Notes: a model not told the origin generated them from the sequence alone. Shown: positions 1 through 9,526, counted from the stretch's first letter. The stretch is DNA of 64,000 nt from Facklamia miroungae (GCF_012396555.1 NZ_JAAXPS010000004.1:124001-188000); one strand, 5' to 3'. Program-made: numbers and translations.

Positions 1-929
1 ATTTGAGCACCTAATTGTTCAGCTAGACGCAAGTTATTTCTAAGTTGTTTTAGTTCTTCGGCTTTCAACGGTTTGTGATCAGAATCTTCAACATAAAGGG
101 CAGTAAAATGGCTATGAAAGGCTTCCGCCATTCGAGCGGCGGTTCGAATGACTTTAGCATTACTCGGTGAGCTTGATATACAAACTAAAATATGATCGCT
201 TGCGATATTGCTAAGAGGATTGCCTTGTTTTTGAGCGTGACGACTGAGATGATCCGCTGTTCGACGCATAGCAAGTTCTCTTAAAGCTCTTAAATTGTCA
301 CGTGAGAAAAAATGATTCAATGCCCTTGAAGCTTGTTCTTTTTTATAAATTTTCCCCATTTTCAAGCGTAAGATTAAGTCATCCGGTTCGATATCAATTA
401 ATTCAATTTGATCGGCTGCATCAAAGACGGAATCAGGAATCCTTTCATTAACTGCCACGTTGGTAACGGTGTCTACAACGTCTTTTAAAGACTCTAAGTG
501 TTGAATATTCATAGTCGTGTAAACATCAATTCCAGCTCGCAGTAGTTCTTCGACATCTTGATAACGTTTGGTATGGCGGGACCCTTCAGCATTACTATGG
601 GCTAACTCATCGACTAAAATAAGTTGCGGTTTGCGGTTTAACGCACCATCTAAGTCAAATTCTTTTAATGACAATCCACGGTAGGTTATCTCAATAGGCG
701 ACAAGCTTTCCAAACCATCCATTAATTTTAGCGTATCTGGACGGGTGTGCTGTTCAATATATCCAATGATAACATCAACACCTTGTTCTTTAGCGGAGTG
801 AGCAGCTTGTAACATACTGTATGTTTTACCTACTCCGGCGGCATAGCCACAAAAGATTTTTAAGTGCCCTGGTTGGATATCGTTTATTGAATTATTTAAT
901 TGATAGCTAGCCTTTAAGTCTTGAACCAT
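1..929 (-). CDS. kdpD: KdpD potassium-sensing histidine kinase, N-terminal part (runs off the window)
   Basis: The reverse strand reads open from an ATG at 929 to the window edge, about 309 codons. It shows the KdpD sensor domain: a Walker-A-like GYAAGVGKT at residues 28-36, a VDELAHSN motif near residue 107, then a universal-stress-protein-like domain from about residue 245. KdpD senses K+ and phosphorylates KdpE, which controls the Kdp K+ ATPase. The C-terminal membrane and kinase domains would lie outside the window, so it cannot be told whether this is a full kinase or one of the short stand-alone KdpD N-terminal proteins. The ATG is preceded by an AGTAGGTG ribosome binding site. No kdpFABC or kdpE is visible here. 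Confidence 0.9.
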   Translation of the reverse strand, partial: MVQDLKASYQLNNSINDIQPGHLKIFCGYAAGVGKTYSMLQAAHSAKEQGVDVIIGYIEQHTRPDTLKLMDGLESLSPIEITYRGLSLKEFDLDGALNRKPQLILVDELAHSNAEGSRHTKRYQDVEELLRAGIDVYTTMNIQHLESLKDVVDTVTNVAVNERIPDSVFDAADQIELIDIEPDDLILRLKMGKIYKKEQASRALNHFFSRDNLRALRELAMRRTADHLSRHAQKQGNPLSNIASDHILVCISSSPSNAKVIRTAARMAEAFHSHFTALYVEDSDHKPLKAEELKQLRNNLRLAEQLGAQ

Positions 930-1132
930 TTTTTCACCTACTTTCTTTATTCTCCTTATTATTTTACTTGATCTAGTGTTTTTAAAATATAAAAACTCTT
1001 TGAGCGGTATTAAGATTGTATAAAGATTCGGTCTTTATTTAATTTTAATACTGATCACGGTCCTTTAACACTATCTTATTAGCTGATAACTTATACTGAG
1101 TGTAGCTAATAGTAAAAAGGAGGTTGTTTAAA

Positions 1133-1384
1133 GTGAATCACTATCTATCAAACTATCCAAGACAGTCATCCTATTATCATAGAATGGATGGAATTAATTT
1201 TTCGAAGCGATTGAACATTCACTTTGCATTTATTATACAACTTGAGAAGAGCATGATCGCTTATTTAAAAACGCACCCCTTAATTTTAATATTTTTTATG
1301 GTAATTGGAATGCCGCTATGTATATTGTTAGCTGTCGCCACGGTTACAACTATTTTTTCTTTATTATATCTGTTTATCTTATAA
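1133..1384 (+). CDS. small membrane protein of unknown function
   Basis: This encodes an 83-residue protein. A strong AAAAAGGAGG at 1113-1122 sits ten bases before a GTG at 1133, so I prefer that start to the TTG at 1124, which overlaps the ribosome binding site. The N-terminal half is polar and Tyr/Asn/Arg-rich. The C-terminal 35 residues are strongly hydrophobic and could form one long or two short membrane segments. It is transcribed divergently from kdpD. I recognise no family; a link with potassium transport is only suggested by position. Confidence 0.55.
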   Translation: MNHYLSNYPRQSSYYHRMDGINFSKRLNIHFAFIIQLEKSMIAYLKTHPLILIFFMVIGMPLCILLAVATVTTIFSLLYLFIL

Positions 1385-1398
1385 AATTTATAAAGAGC

Positions 1399-1429
1399 TA
1401 GGGACTAAAGAGATAAGTCCCTATTTTTA
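1399..1429 (+). terminator. rho-independent terminator after the small membrane protein gene
   Basis: The stem AGGGACT (1400-1406) pairs with AGTCCCT (1416-1422), followed by a short T tract. The rest of the non-coding stretch 1385-1723 shows only the promoter-like site at its end. Confidence 0.75.
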
Positions 1430-1671
1430 ATGGTATTCTTAAAGAATTACTTTTATGTTTTTTTAAATTGGAGTCCATCAGGATCATAAAGTAGTTTTTC
1501 AAGCGGACTTCAATTTTAAAAATCTATGTTTGATAAATTTTCTTTATAGGCCTGTTTGAAAAATAGATAGTGCTAACATTAAGTATGAACAATATAGTTT
1601 TCATTATATAATTAATTGCCTTATTTAGAATTGGATTCCATAAGTAAACTTATCGTATTAATGAAACTGAG

Positions 1672-1680
1672 TGTTATAAT
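1672..1680 (+). promoter_or_regulatory. extended -10 promoter for the 1724/2069 gene pair
   Basis: TGTTATAAT at 1672-1680 is an extended -10 element (TGnTATAAT). It lies about 43 bases before the ATG at 1724. No convincing -35 is visible, as is common with extended -10 promoters. Confidence 0.5.
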
Positions 1681-1723
1681 ATAGTTAGCAAAGTTCTTTA
1701 AATTTTAGGAAAGGAAGCGATGT

Positions 1724-2044
1724 ATGGATACAAAAAAAATTGAGGCAGTAATAAACAATTTTTATAAAGCTGTCTACTCAAACAATCGACAAGCGTTTTA
1801 TGGAATGCTGGCCAACTCCTTTAAAGATCGAGTCAGTTTAGAAGAATTTAATCGCTACCGTCAATATCGCATGATCGATATTGGTCGACTTGAAAAAGTT
1901 GAAAAAATTCAAGAGGATGTCGATAAAATTCTAGTAACTTGCAAAATAAAAATTCGCGAAAACACAGTGACTCATGTTTATCATTTGATTGAAGAAAGGG
2001 GAGAATATTATCTAATACCAGATTCCTTTATGTTTGCTAAATAA
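1724..2044 (+). CDS. hypothetical protein, small NTF2-like fold possible
   Basis: A 106-residue soluble protein with no signal peptide, preceded by a GGAAAGGAAG ribosome binding site. The helical start (IEAVINNFYKAVYSNN) followed by alternating charged strands and a final 'YYLIPDSF' is reminiscent of small NTF2/DUF4878-like accessory proteins, but that is only a resemblance in layout. The secreted metallopeptidase gene starts 24 bases downstream, so the two are probably co-transcribed. Confidence 0.55.
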   Translation: MDTKKIEAVINNFYKAVYSNNRQAFYGMLANSFKDRVSLEEFNRYRQYRMIDIGRLEKVEKIQEDVDKILVTCKIKIRENTVTHVYHLIEERGEYYLIPDSFMFAK

Positions 2045-2068
2045 ATCAAGTAGAAAGGAAAGAATAGT

Positions 2069-4909
2069 ATGAAAAAATTGATTAAGTTGCTGGTTACATT
2101 TTTGCTTACTTTAACGCTATTGGTACCATCTAGCCTTTCAATTTATGCTCAAACTTTATCAATGGAGGATACCCACTTAAGTTTAACTGAGAAAAAATCT
2201 TTAGACTTTGAAGTTGATTTCAAAGAAGAAATATCTTTAGACCAACTAAGTTTTAGTTTAGGTGACAAGCCTTTGAGTGAATGGAAAGCTTTCAATATGG
2301 AGACCGAAGCTTACGACTTAAAGCCTTGGATTCGGGTAGAAGATTTATCCATAGATGGTAATGTATTAAAAGGTAAATTAGTTAACTCGCTTCCTTATGG
2401 ATTGGATGCGACTGATTTAAGACCTTATCCACGTTGGACTTTCGAAGAATTGTTAGGCACTTATCCTTTAGTTGTAAAGGATGAAGGTAGTGGGGCAAAA
2501 GCCTCAATCGATATTGAGATCCAGAATTATACTGGATTTCATAAATACGAAGAAATACAACCTGATTTGGACGCATTAATTGCGGCAGGAAATGAAAAAG
2601 GAGATCGTTTCTTTAAATATGAGTCGATTGGGCAGACGGATGAAGGACGAGAAATTCCCATGGTGATCGTAGCAAAAAATGAAGAAACCATTGATCATTA
2701 TTTAAACAACACGCTGACCGAAGCTTTAAATGATCCTGCTAAACTAAGTGAAAAAATTGCACAAGACGACCCGACATCTTACCAAGTTCCAATTTTCATT
2801 AATAATACACATCCCGATGAATCACCAGGGATAGATGCTCAAATTGATTTGTTAAAAGACCTTTCCACTAAGGAGGAATTTATTTTTAATGGTCAGGAAA
2901 AAGATAGCTTGGAGAGATTAAAAGTAAGCGATGTGTTAGATAATTTTATTCTTATTTTCTGTGTAACATTAAATCCCGATGGTAAAGCTGAAAACCAAAG
3001 GGAAAATTCTCATAAGTTGGATATTAATCGAGATAATATCTACCAGACGCAAGCTGAAACAAAAGCTATGTCTGCAACTTTAGCGAAATATAATCCGTTA
3101 ACTTTTATTGATTTACATGGATTTGTTCCGGAATTTCTTATTGAACCCACTACTCCTCCTCATGAACCAAATTTTGAGTATGATCTGCTCATGGGCGGCG
3201 AGATGGATCCTGATACTAAGGATGTTGTTGATGATAAACCAGGTGCGATAGGACATGCCAGAGCCATGGGAGATGTGGGTATTGCTAACTCTGACTATAC
3301 GTCCTATATTATTCCAATGTTTGACTATGGAGATGGTTGGGATGATGCTTTCTTAGGGTATACGGCTGTATTCTCGCTTATTCATGGAGCGTTGGGTCAT
3401 ACAGTTGAAATTCCAGCTCAAAACCAACAATCCCTTTTAGCTGCTAAGCATGCCGTTTTAGGTTCCATAAAGTATGTTCTCGATAATAAAACCGTCCTCT
3501 ATCAAAATCAATTAGAAATCTTTAGACGGGGTATTGAAAATGAAGATAATAAGGCTGTGGACTCGTGGCTTGTAAAGGCTGATGGGTCAGTTGGTGGGCG
3601 CCCTAGAGGAGAAAATGATAATTTCTTCCCAGATTACTATATTTTACCAATGGATAAAAGCCTACAAAAAAATGTTAATGAAGTTTATGATATGATCAGC
3701 TATTTCCTACGTAATGGTGTGAAGGTCTATCAATCTGACATAGAAGTGACATATAAGGATATTACTTATCCTGCTGGATCCATTGTGATTCCAATGAATC
3801 AAGCTAAACGTTCTCTTGCAAACGTATCCCTTTATCAAGGGACTGATGAATCTGATTGGGGAGCTATGTATGCAGAAATAGTCTTAAATTACCCTAAACT
3901 TCATGGCTTTGATAGTGTTGAAGTTAGACAAGCCGATCTTTTTGCAGATAAATTAACTGAAATAACAGAACCTTTATCAAAACCTGCCACAGATCAAAAT
4001 ATTGAATCGGATCAAGTTGTTATAAAGGCTAATAATAATGATGCTTTGATATTAGTCAATAAGATGTTAGCTGATGGAAAAGAAATACAAATTGTGAATG
4101 AGTCTAGTGACGAAATTGCAATGGGTGATTACTTGGCTAATACAGAAGACATGAAAGGTTATCTTGAAGGCCTTTTAGTAAACCTGGTAGAAAGCCCAGA
4201 TTCAATTAAAGCGACTAAAGTAGAACCACCGAAGATCTATTTAACACCATCAAGCTCCAACTATGCCGAACTTGCTGATGAAACACGTTTTGTACTCAAT
4301 CAATTAGGCTTTACCATTGTTGAAGATATTAAAGACGCTAACGTAGTAGTCGATTCATCAGGGGTATTTGAAAAAGATGCGCTTAAGGATAAGAATTATA
4401 TTGGAATTGGTTCAATGGCCTTACAAGCAGTTAAGGATCAAGCACTTTATCCTTTAGAGATTCAAATGAATGAAGATGGTGGAGGAAATGAAGGTTTGCT
4501 CAAGGCGAATTATGACTTAACAAATCCTATTTCCGGCTCTTACCAAAGCGATGATATTGCTTATGTTTCATCAGGTAGCGTGATGAATCAGCCAAGACCT
4601 GAAGCAAAAATCTTTGCAAAAGTTGCCGATGATGATGATTTTTATCTTGAAGGTTGGTGGCCAGGACATGATTTTGTTCAGGGGCAAGTCTTAGGGTTTG
4701 CTGATTCAATGGAAGATCAAAATTTTGTGTTCTTCTCAACAGATGTAACGAATAAGGCGCACACAAGATACTTATATCGTTTATTAGCCAATGCAATTTA
4801 TAGTATCAACTCTGAAAACTTTATAGAGGGAGAGGGCTTAAAGGTATCTGTTCCTAAGAAGGATATTCAGGTTGAAACGACTGAAGAAACAACCGAAGAA
4901 CCTCGTTAA
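2069..4909 (+). CDS. secreted M14-family zinc carboxypeptidase-like protein
   Basis: A 946-residue protein with a typical signal peptide (KK, long hydrophobic core, cleavage probably after IYA near residue 27). The peptidase domain is in the first half. It has an HPDE motif with His248 and Glu251 as likely zinc ligands, DINRD with Asn320/Arg321 in the substrate-binding position, DLHG with His350 as likely third ligand, and HTVEIP with Glu447 as the likely catalytic acid. Together these point to M14 carboxypeptidases. The second half is an uncharacterised region of about 450 residues. It ends in a Thr/Glu-rich tail with no LPXTG motif or C-terminal membrane segment, so release into the medium is likely. 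The natural substrate is unknown; peptide or peptidoglycan stem trimming is possible. Confidence 0.85.
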   Translation: MKKLIKLLVTFLLTLTLLVPSSLSIYAQTLSMEDTHLSLTEKKSLDFEVDFKEEISLDQLSFSLGDKPLSEWKAFNMETEAYDLKPWIRVEDLSIDGNVLKGKLVNSLPYGLDATDLRPYPRWTFEELLGTYPLVVKDEGSGAKASIDIEIQNYTGFHKYEEIQPDLDALIAAGNEKGDRFFKYESIGQTDEGREIPMVIVAKNEETIDHYLNNTLTEALNDPAKLSEKIAQDDPTSYQVPIFINNTHPDESPGIDAQIDLLKDLSTKEEFIFNGQEKDSLERLKVSDVLDNFILIFCVTLNPDGKAENQRENSHKLDINRDNIYQTQAETKAMSATLAKYNPLTFIDLHGFVPEFLIEPTTPPHEPNFEYDLLMGGEMDPDTKDVVDDKPGAIGHARAMGDVGIANSDYTSYIIPMFDYGDGWDDAFLGYTAVFSLIHGALGHTVEIPAQNQQSLLAAKHAVLGSIKYVLDNKTVLYQNQLEIFRRGIENEDNKAVDSWLVKADGSVGGRPRGENDNFFPDYYILPMDKSLQKNVNEVYDMISYFLRNGVKVYQSDIEVTYKDITYPAGSIVIPMNQAKRSLANVSLYQGTDESDWGAMYAEIVLNYPKLHGFDSVEVRQADLFADKLTEITEPLSKPATDQNIESDQVVIKANNNDALILVNKMLADGKEIQIVNESSDEIAMGDYLANTEDMKGYLEGLLVNLVESPDSIKATKVEPPKIYLTPSSSNYAELADETRFVLNQLGFTIVEDIKDANVVVDSSGVFEKDALKDKNYIGIGSMALQAVKDQALYPLEIQMNEDGGGNEGLLKANYDLTNPISGSYQSDDIAYVSSGSVMNQPRPEAKIFAKVADDDDFYLEGWWPGHDFVQGQVLGFADSMEDQNFVFFSTDVTNKAHTRYLYRLLANAIYSINSENFIEGEGLKVSVPKKDIQVETTEETTEEPR

Positions 4910-4958
4910 TTGAAATTACTTACTAACTAAAAGCAATCTCAATAAGTATATCAATAAA

Positions 4959-5005
4959 AAAGAAGATTGAATGTCAGTAATATGACATTCGATCTTCTTT
5001 TTTTA
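4959..5005 (+). terminator. rho-independent terminator after the M14 peptidase gene
   Basis: A long inverted repeat of about 17 bp, AAGAAGATTGAATGTCA against TGACATTCGATCTTCTT, has a short loop and is followed by a run of seven T. Confidence 0.9.
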
Positions 5006-5071
5006 TCTTTGAAGCAAAACAATATTAGCAATAAAGTGATTGAGTATTATTAATCAAACTATTTCCATAAT

Positions 5072-5096
5072 AAAAAGCACCCTTAAAGGATGCTTT
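5072..5096 (-). terminator. rho-independent terminator of the cold-shock gene
   Basis: On the minus strand AAGCATCCT pairs with AGGGTGCTT across a TTA loop and is followed by TTTATT. It lies just after the csp stop codon. Confidence 0.8.
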
Positions 5097-5107
5097 GATA
5101 TGATTAA

Positions 5108-5308
5108 TTAAAGTTTAACAATATTGGTTGCTTGGTCGCCACGTGGGCCAGCTTCTACGTCATATGTTACTGTTTGACCTTCGTCTAAAGATTTAAAGCC
5201 GTCACCTTGGATGTTAGAGAAATGTGCGAATACGTCAATTCCATCCTGGCCTTCGATAAATCCAAACCCTTTGTCTGCATTAAACCATTTTACTGTACCT
5301 GTGTTCAT
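5108..5308 (-). CDS. csp: cold-shock protein, CspA/CspB family
   Basis: A 66-residue single OB-fold cold-shock domain. It shows the RNA-binding motifs KGFGFIE (RNP1) and VFAHFSN (RNP2) and the usual start [11 protein letters not shown]. These proteins melt secondary structure in mRNA and act as single-stranded nucleic acid chaperones. The length is normal. AGGAGG lies just upstream of the ATG. The 277 bases upstream (5309-5585) carry no gene and probably include the long untranslated leader usual for csp genes. Which csp paralogue it is cannot be told. Confidence 0.97.
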   Translation of the reverse strand: MNTGTVKWFNADKGFGFIEGQDGIDVFAHFSNIQGDGFKSLDEGQTVTYDVEAGPRGDQATNIVKL

Positions 5309-5585
5309 AATGTAAATCCTCCTGTGTGCGTCTTAAGCACTTTGTATTGCAATAACAAAATAATTAAAAAGAAGATTTTACATTGTTGAATGAAAATGAC
5401 TTAATTAACTTATTTCTTTACTACAAGACACAGTATGTTCCTTATTTGATGAATTGTCAACACTTATTTTAAAATATCAAAATTAACTGTTTAAACTTGC
5501 TATCTTTTGGAGGTCACAGTACAACTGAACCTCTAATTTTTGAGGGTAGATTTTCTGACACTCTTTTTCTAACTAAATAGAGTCA

Positions 5586-5903
5586 TTATTCTCCATATTT
5601 AATGAAGTGTTTAAGATATTTATATATAGAAAAAAAAGAATACGGTATCACTATTACAAATACTGGAAGGGTTAAAAACCTAGTTTGAATACCATAAAAA
5701 TCTAAAATATAAATGATTATTAAAAAGCTACCTACGAGTAAAGTAATAGACGAAGCTCCTAATGCACCTTTTTTTTGAATTTCAATCGGTTTGTCTTTAA
5801 AATTATTCCCAGCAACTATTCCATACCATTTTCCTCTTCTAAGTTGAATACCAATGATTATTAATAAAAGACCAATAATAATTAACAAGAACACCACTAG
5901 CAC
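5586..5903 (-). CDS. small membrane protein, three predicted membrane segments
   Basis: A 105-residue protein with hydrophobic stretches at about residues 1-22, 48-70 and 76-96, and a basic loop after the first segment (RRGKWYG). It is similar in layout to small DUF3784/SdpI-like membrane proteins, but I cannot assign a family. It is the last gene before the element's left junction. Because sufB points towards this side, it would be the gene downstream of the suf operon in an empty chromosome. Confidence 0.5.
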   Translation of the reverse strand: MLVVFLLIIIGLLLIIIGIQLRRGKWYGIVAGNNFKDKPIEIQKKGALGASSITLLVGSFLIIIYILDFYGIQTRFLTLPVFVIVIPYSFFSIYKYLKHFIKYGE

Positions 5904-6172
5904 TTCCTTTTATCTTTAAATTAGCAATGTGTAAAATTTTTAAAATTCAATGTTCATAAACTTTCAAGTATATGAATAGAAGTTTTGTCACTCTGAATAT
6001 ACAAATAATTAACTCAAGATGGCAAAATAATTTTGTCAAGTAATATATAAAGCTGATTAGTGTATATCATCAAGAAATTTTAGAAGATATAACTCTTATT
6101 TTAAGAGAGAAATATTTGTTTTAATCGCATTTTTAGTTGGTTCTGGAGTTAATTTTTCTTTTCAAAAACAAA

Positions 6173-6214
6173 TTAGCGCTAGAAACATTGATAAATCAAA
6201 ATTTCTAGCGCTAA
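6173..6214 (-). terminator. original suf-operon terminator, stranded at the left junction
   Basis: A perfect 13-bp inverted repeat: TTAGCGCTAGAAA (6173-6185) and TTTCTAGCGCTAA (6202-6214). It lies next to a leftover sufB tail that would read E-G-S-V-D-stop on the minus strand. The loop sequence is nearly the same as that of the hairpin at 32136-32173 beside the present sufB. I infer this is the terminator that followed sufB before the element inserted. The non-coding stretch 5904-6570 holds this hairpin, attL and the arm repeats; I see nothing else recognisable in it. Confidence 0.7.
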
Positions 6215-6227
6215 AATTGGTGTTAGT

Positions 6228-6242
6228 CAACACTACCTTCCA
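6228..6242. other. attL, left attachment site
   Basis: The repeat CAACACTACCTTCCA matches the sufB 3' end at 32189-32203 with a single A/G difference. On the minus strand it reads as the last sufB codons, followed leftwards by GAC and TAA. The chromosome therefore lies to the left and the element to the right. Confidence 0.82.
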
Positions 6243-6349
6243 GCAAAAGGTTAGCTTTTTCCAGAGCTTCTGACAAGCTCTAATCGCTGGTATGACAGCA
6301 TTCTAATTTTTCTGTGAATGCTGCGAAATTCTAGTGATTTTTGTCAATT

Positions 6350-6382
6350 GTAGTTAGTTTTGAGTTAGTTTTGAGTTAGTTT
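6350..6382 (+). repeat. three 11-bp direct repeats, likely integrase arm-type sites (left end)
   Basis: GTAGTTAGTTT at 6350-6360 is followed directly by two copies of TGAGTTAGTTT, with an exact 11-base period. The same AGTTAGTTT unit is repeated twice at the right end (32095-32117). Tn916-family integrases bind such short direct repeats near both ends with their N-terminal domain. Confidence 0.7.
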
Positions 6383-6495
6383 CAAACTGTTTTAACTAGA
6401 AAATTAGGATATTTTGGATGTTTTTAGTAAGAAAACTGCGAGCTGGAATAAATACTAAAACAATCAACCTGATTTTAATATCGACAAGCAATCCT

Positions 6496-6536
6496 AGAAG
6501 CCAATACTCTATTTTCAAAATAGCATATCGGCTTCT
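6496..6536. repeat. inverted repeat near the element's left end
   Basis: AGAAGCC (6496-6502) pairs with GGCTTCT (6530-6536), with an inner CTATTTT/AAAATAG stem. It lies past the 3' end of the truncated ATPase gene. It lacks a proper T tract on the minus strand, so its role as a terminator is doubtful. Confidence 0.4.
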
Positions 6537-6570
6537 TTGTTTCTGATCATTCAGCAAGACTAATTAATCA

Positions 6571-7632
6571 CTATTCGTTTATTAAAACTAAATCCTTGCA
6601 CAGTTCTTTATATAGCTCATAATCTTCTGTATTCAATAACTCATATTTAGAATTTGAAAGTTCAATAATATTATCAAAACGTTCTTCTTTAAAGTCAGAA
6701 GTTGAAAATCCTATAGTAGAAACTATTAATTGACTATCTTTATCTGATTCTTCAAATATATACTTTAGTAAGGTATGTTTACTATCTCTATCAAGTTCTG
6801 CATTTGCAGGGCTATCTAAAACAATTGGTAAACGTATAGCATCCGGATTAAATTTATTTTTCACTTTCAAAAGATTAAAATACCAGACAATAGTATTTAT
6901 TGGTTTATTACTTCCGCCTGCGCTTATATTAGAATCAAATTTTTTAAATTTATCAGAGTCCAGTTCTTCTAAGTTAAAATGAATTTTATCATTCAACATT
7001 AATTCATAATAAGTTTCATTTATTTTCTTTTTCAATTCTAAATATTCTTTCAAAATTTTTCTCTGTTATTTTAACGATTCCTGAGCCTGTTTCAAATTGA
7101 CCTGACTGTTCCCAATATCCATAATCAGCTTATCTCTGACTTCCATTAATCCTTTATGCTTCAAAACATTACTAATTTCTTTTGAATTTAATGCTAATTT
7201 ATCTTCATATTTTTTTAGAGTATCTAATAATTGCTGATATTTTTTTTCTTCTTTATAGATATTAGCCTCTACTTTCAAAGATTCTTTTTCAAGTTCGTTA
7301 GCTAAGAACAAAAAGTCCTCTTCATTGTTTAAAGTATTGATTTTCAATTCAAGATTATCAGTAATAATGGAGTGACACTTGGGACAAGTATGACTGTTTA
7401 TCGTCTTTTTGTCTTTATCATTTTTTCTAATTATCTTCCTTAAATTGGCTAGTTCTTGCTTAACCTCATAATTATCATTTCGTTGATTAATCAATCTATT
7501 TTTAGTAAGCTGCAATGAATGTACAATTTTTTCATATTGGTTTTTCGTGCTATCAACTTCTTGTTGTAAAACATCAAAATTGGTAGGAAAGCTAACTTTA
7601 TCAACAAGTTCGTTTTCAATTTTTTCAAGCAT
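6571..7632 (-). pseudogene. truncated Rad50/SMC-like ATPase with zinc hook, nonsense codon inside
   Basis: Two open stretches in the same frame are separated by one TAA codon at 7066-7068, reading ...ESLK-stop-QRKILKEYLE.... The first (to 7632) is a coiled coil around CPKCHSI, a Rad50-type zinc-hook motif. The second carries the C-terminal ATPase lobe with the Walker B-like IVLDSPANAELDRDS. The N-terminal lobe with Walker A is missing, because the frame ends about where the relaxase fragment begins. I read this as a remnant of a longer SMC-like ATPase, a class common in DNA repair and in phage-defence systems. Which system it belonged to cannot be decided from this piece. Confidence 0.7.
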
Positions 7633-7640
7633 CTTATAAA

Positions 7641-8654
7641 ATAGCTGGCTTTAATCATTATATCGAAAGCTATTGTTTCAGTAACATCTTTGTTTTCTCA
7701 AATCCAGAAAACCTAGATATGGGAGTGATGATTGAACTGCGTGGACAAGGCTGTCGAGAATATGAATTGGTACTAGAAGAACAAGAAGAAACTTGGACGA
7801 CATTCTTTTGGCGGCTTTATCAATCGAATATTTTTGGTGAAGGTCTAATAATTGACACCAAAATTACACGAATTGATTTGGCTCTGGATGAACATCTATC
7901 TCTTCTTTATCCCAATTATGATTTATTTGAATTGAAAGAAAAAGTTGAACAAGGATTAGTCGATACCACTTTTCGCAATTTTGATTTTACAGGAGGAATT
8001 GTTGTTAAGAGTGGGCAGCGGCTCAACAAAGGACTCTCTCTTTACTTTGGTTCCAGATAGTCCCCATTTTATTTAAACTTTTACCAAAAAGATTATGAAC
8101 TAGCAAAAAAAGAAGAAATCTCTGTTGATATGGCTCGGCAAAAATATGGCATTAAAAATCGTTATGAAATCCGTTTAGCTGACGAAAAAGCCTATCTCTT
8201 TGTTGAGTATTTACTTTCTACAGGAGAAACAATTGAATGGATCGTTAAAGAATTAATCGATACTGCCATTAAAGTATATGATTGTGACTCAAATGGACTG
8301 CGCACTCATTACAGTCAAAATTGGCGCATGGTCATTGAAAGCATGCAAGAATTGCGATTGACCATGAAGGGTGAAAAACCAAATTATGATAACGCGTTAC
8401 GCTGGCTCTCAAACTATCTTGCTCCTACGCTAAAGAAAATTTGGATTATGGATCAAACATTTGGCAAAAATGAGTTAATGTCTAGAATTCAGCAAGCAGA
8501 GCTAAAAGAAAAAGATCAAGAAGAGCTGGCAAAACTTACAACAACAATAAAAGAATTATTGATACAAGAAGAAACTCAAACAACTACTTCCTCTTCTGTA
8601 ACTGTTACACAAGAAGAAGTTGAACAACTATTAGCACAATTTTTATTTAATTGA
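7641..8654 (+). pseudogene. conjugative relaxase (Tn916 Orf20/NicK, Rep_trans family), N-terminally truncated with nonsense codon
   Basis: The stretch DMGVMIELRGQGCREYE and the following TRIDLALDE are typical of the rolling-circle-type relaxases of Tn916 and ICEBs1, which nick oriT to start transfer. The frame stays open upstream to about 7641 (GFNHYIESY...) but has no start codon or true N-terminus; that part has been replaced by the ATPase remnant. At 8058-8060 a TAG interrupts the frame (...FGSR-stop-SPFYLNFYQKDYE...). The same frame then continues to 8654. TAG is one transition from CAG, and Gln would fit there. It is not functional as read. The next gene, ardA, starts 12 bases later. Confidence 0.82.
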
Positions 8655-8666
8655 GAGGTGAAACAC

Positions 8667-9151
8667 ATGATTGAATTATATATCGAAAATCTTCATACCA
8701 ATAAAGGGCGATGGTTTGAACTACCGATTGATTGGGAAGAAGTCAAAGATAAAATTGAATTAGATGATGGACAGGAACATTTAATAACAGACTACATGGC
8801 ACCATTTACCCTTTCTCACTATGAGAATTTTAATGAAATGAATGAAGTTGCAGAACAACTGGATGAGCATACTGGACACCAGCAATCCACTATTTAGGGG
8901 AACTTGTTGAATACGGATTTTTCAACGATATTTTAGATGCATTTGAACAAATTGATGAAATTCAAGTCTACTCTGACTGTTACTCCTATAAAAATTATGC
9001 AGAACAATTAGTGGATGATCTTGGCTATTTAGCTGGTGTTCCTGATTTAATCAAGTGGAATATTGACTATGAGGGAATTGGTGAAGATTTACGCCAAGAT
9101 GGACGCCTCTATCAAGCAAACGACAATACTATTATTGAGGTATTGTCATGA
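8667..9151 (+). pseudogene. ardA: ArdA-type antirestriction protein, frameshifted
   Basis: ArdA proteins mimic DNA and protect incoming elements from type I restriction. The start IELYIENL is followed by an acidic small protein with the EYGFFNDILDAFEQI segment usual for Tn916-type ArdA. The frame breaks near 8880: reading shifts from ...DEHTGH to PAIHYLGELVEYGFF, repaired by one extra C in a CC run. The second half then runs on to a TGA at 9149-9151. ATG at 8667 with GAGAGGTG upstream is preferred over the GTG at 8658. The stop overlaps the next start (ATGA). Confidence 0.75.
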
Positions 9152-9522
9152 ATCAGGAATATCTCAAAGACGAACTCAAAAAATATGGCTTTTTCTATTT
9201 AGAAGGACAAATTCCTGAAAGACAAGCTCGGCAATTTCTTACTGTAAAAAAACTAACTCAACGAGAAAATCTGGTTTTTATTCCTAAAAAAGAAGTCTGT
9301 TTTGAACGAATTCTTTCTAACCACACTAGTCTTTATATTGAAGGGCTAGAGCGTTATAGCGATTCCGGTGTTTATCTTGGTTATTCGTATGATTTTTACA
9401 AAGCTACCTATCTATTCAATTCTCAGCCTAGTCGTTTAAAAATTTATGGTACTCAGCTTTCTGCAAAGGAACTCCTTTATTTGGTAAAGGGGTTCCCTTT
9501 TTTAATAATCGCAAAGGAGTAA
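9148..9522 (+). CDS. conserved ICE protein of unknown function
   Basis: A 124-residue soluble protein overlapping the end of ardA by four bases and ending five bases before the conB-like gene, so it is part of the transfer operon. It has no membrane segment. It contains two blocks that look like a repeated strand-helix unit (YGFFYLEGQIPERQARQF and YDFYKATYLFN). I recognise no family. The frame is intact. Confidence 0.55.
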   Translation: MNQEYLKDELKKYGFFYLEGQIPERQARQFLTVKKLTQRENLVFIPKKEVCFERILSNHTSLYIEGLERYSDSGVYLGYSYDFYKATYLFNSQPSRLKIYGTQLSAKELLYLVKGFPFLIIAKE

Positions 9523-9526
9523 TTCA

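Noticed and set aside
6350-6382. A CRISPR-like or satellite array.
   Set aside because: Only three short units without spacers. Their match with the right end fits integrase sites better. No CRISPR array was seen anywhere in the window.
9148-9522. A displaced part of ardA or conB.
   Set aside because: It has its own start overlapping the ardA stop and a complete frame, and resembles neither neighbour.
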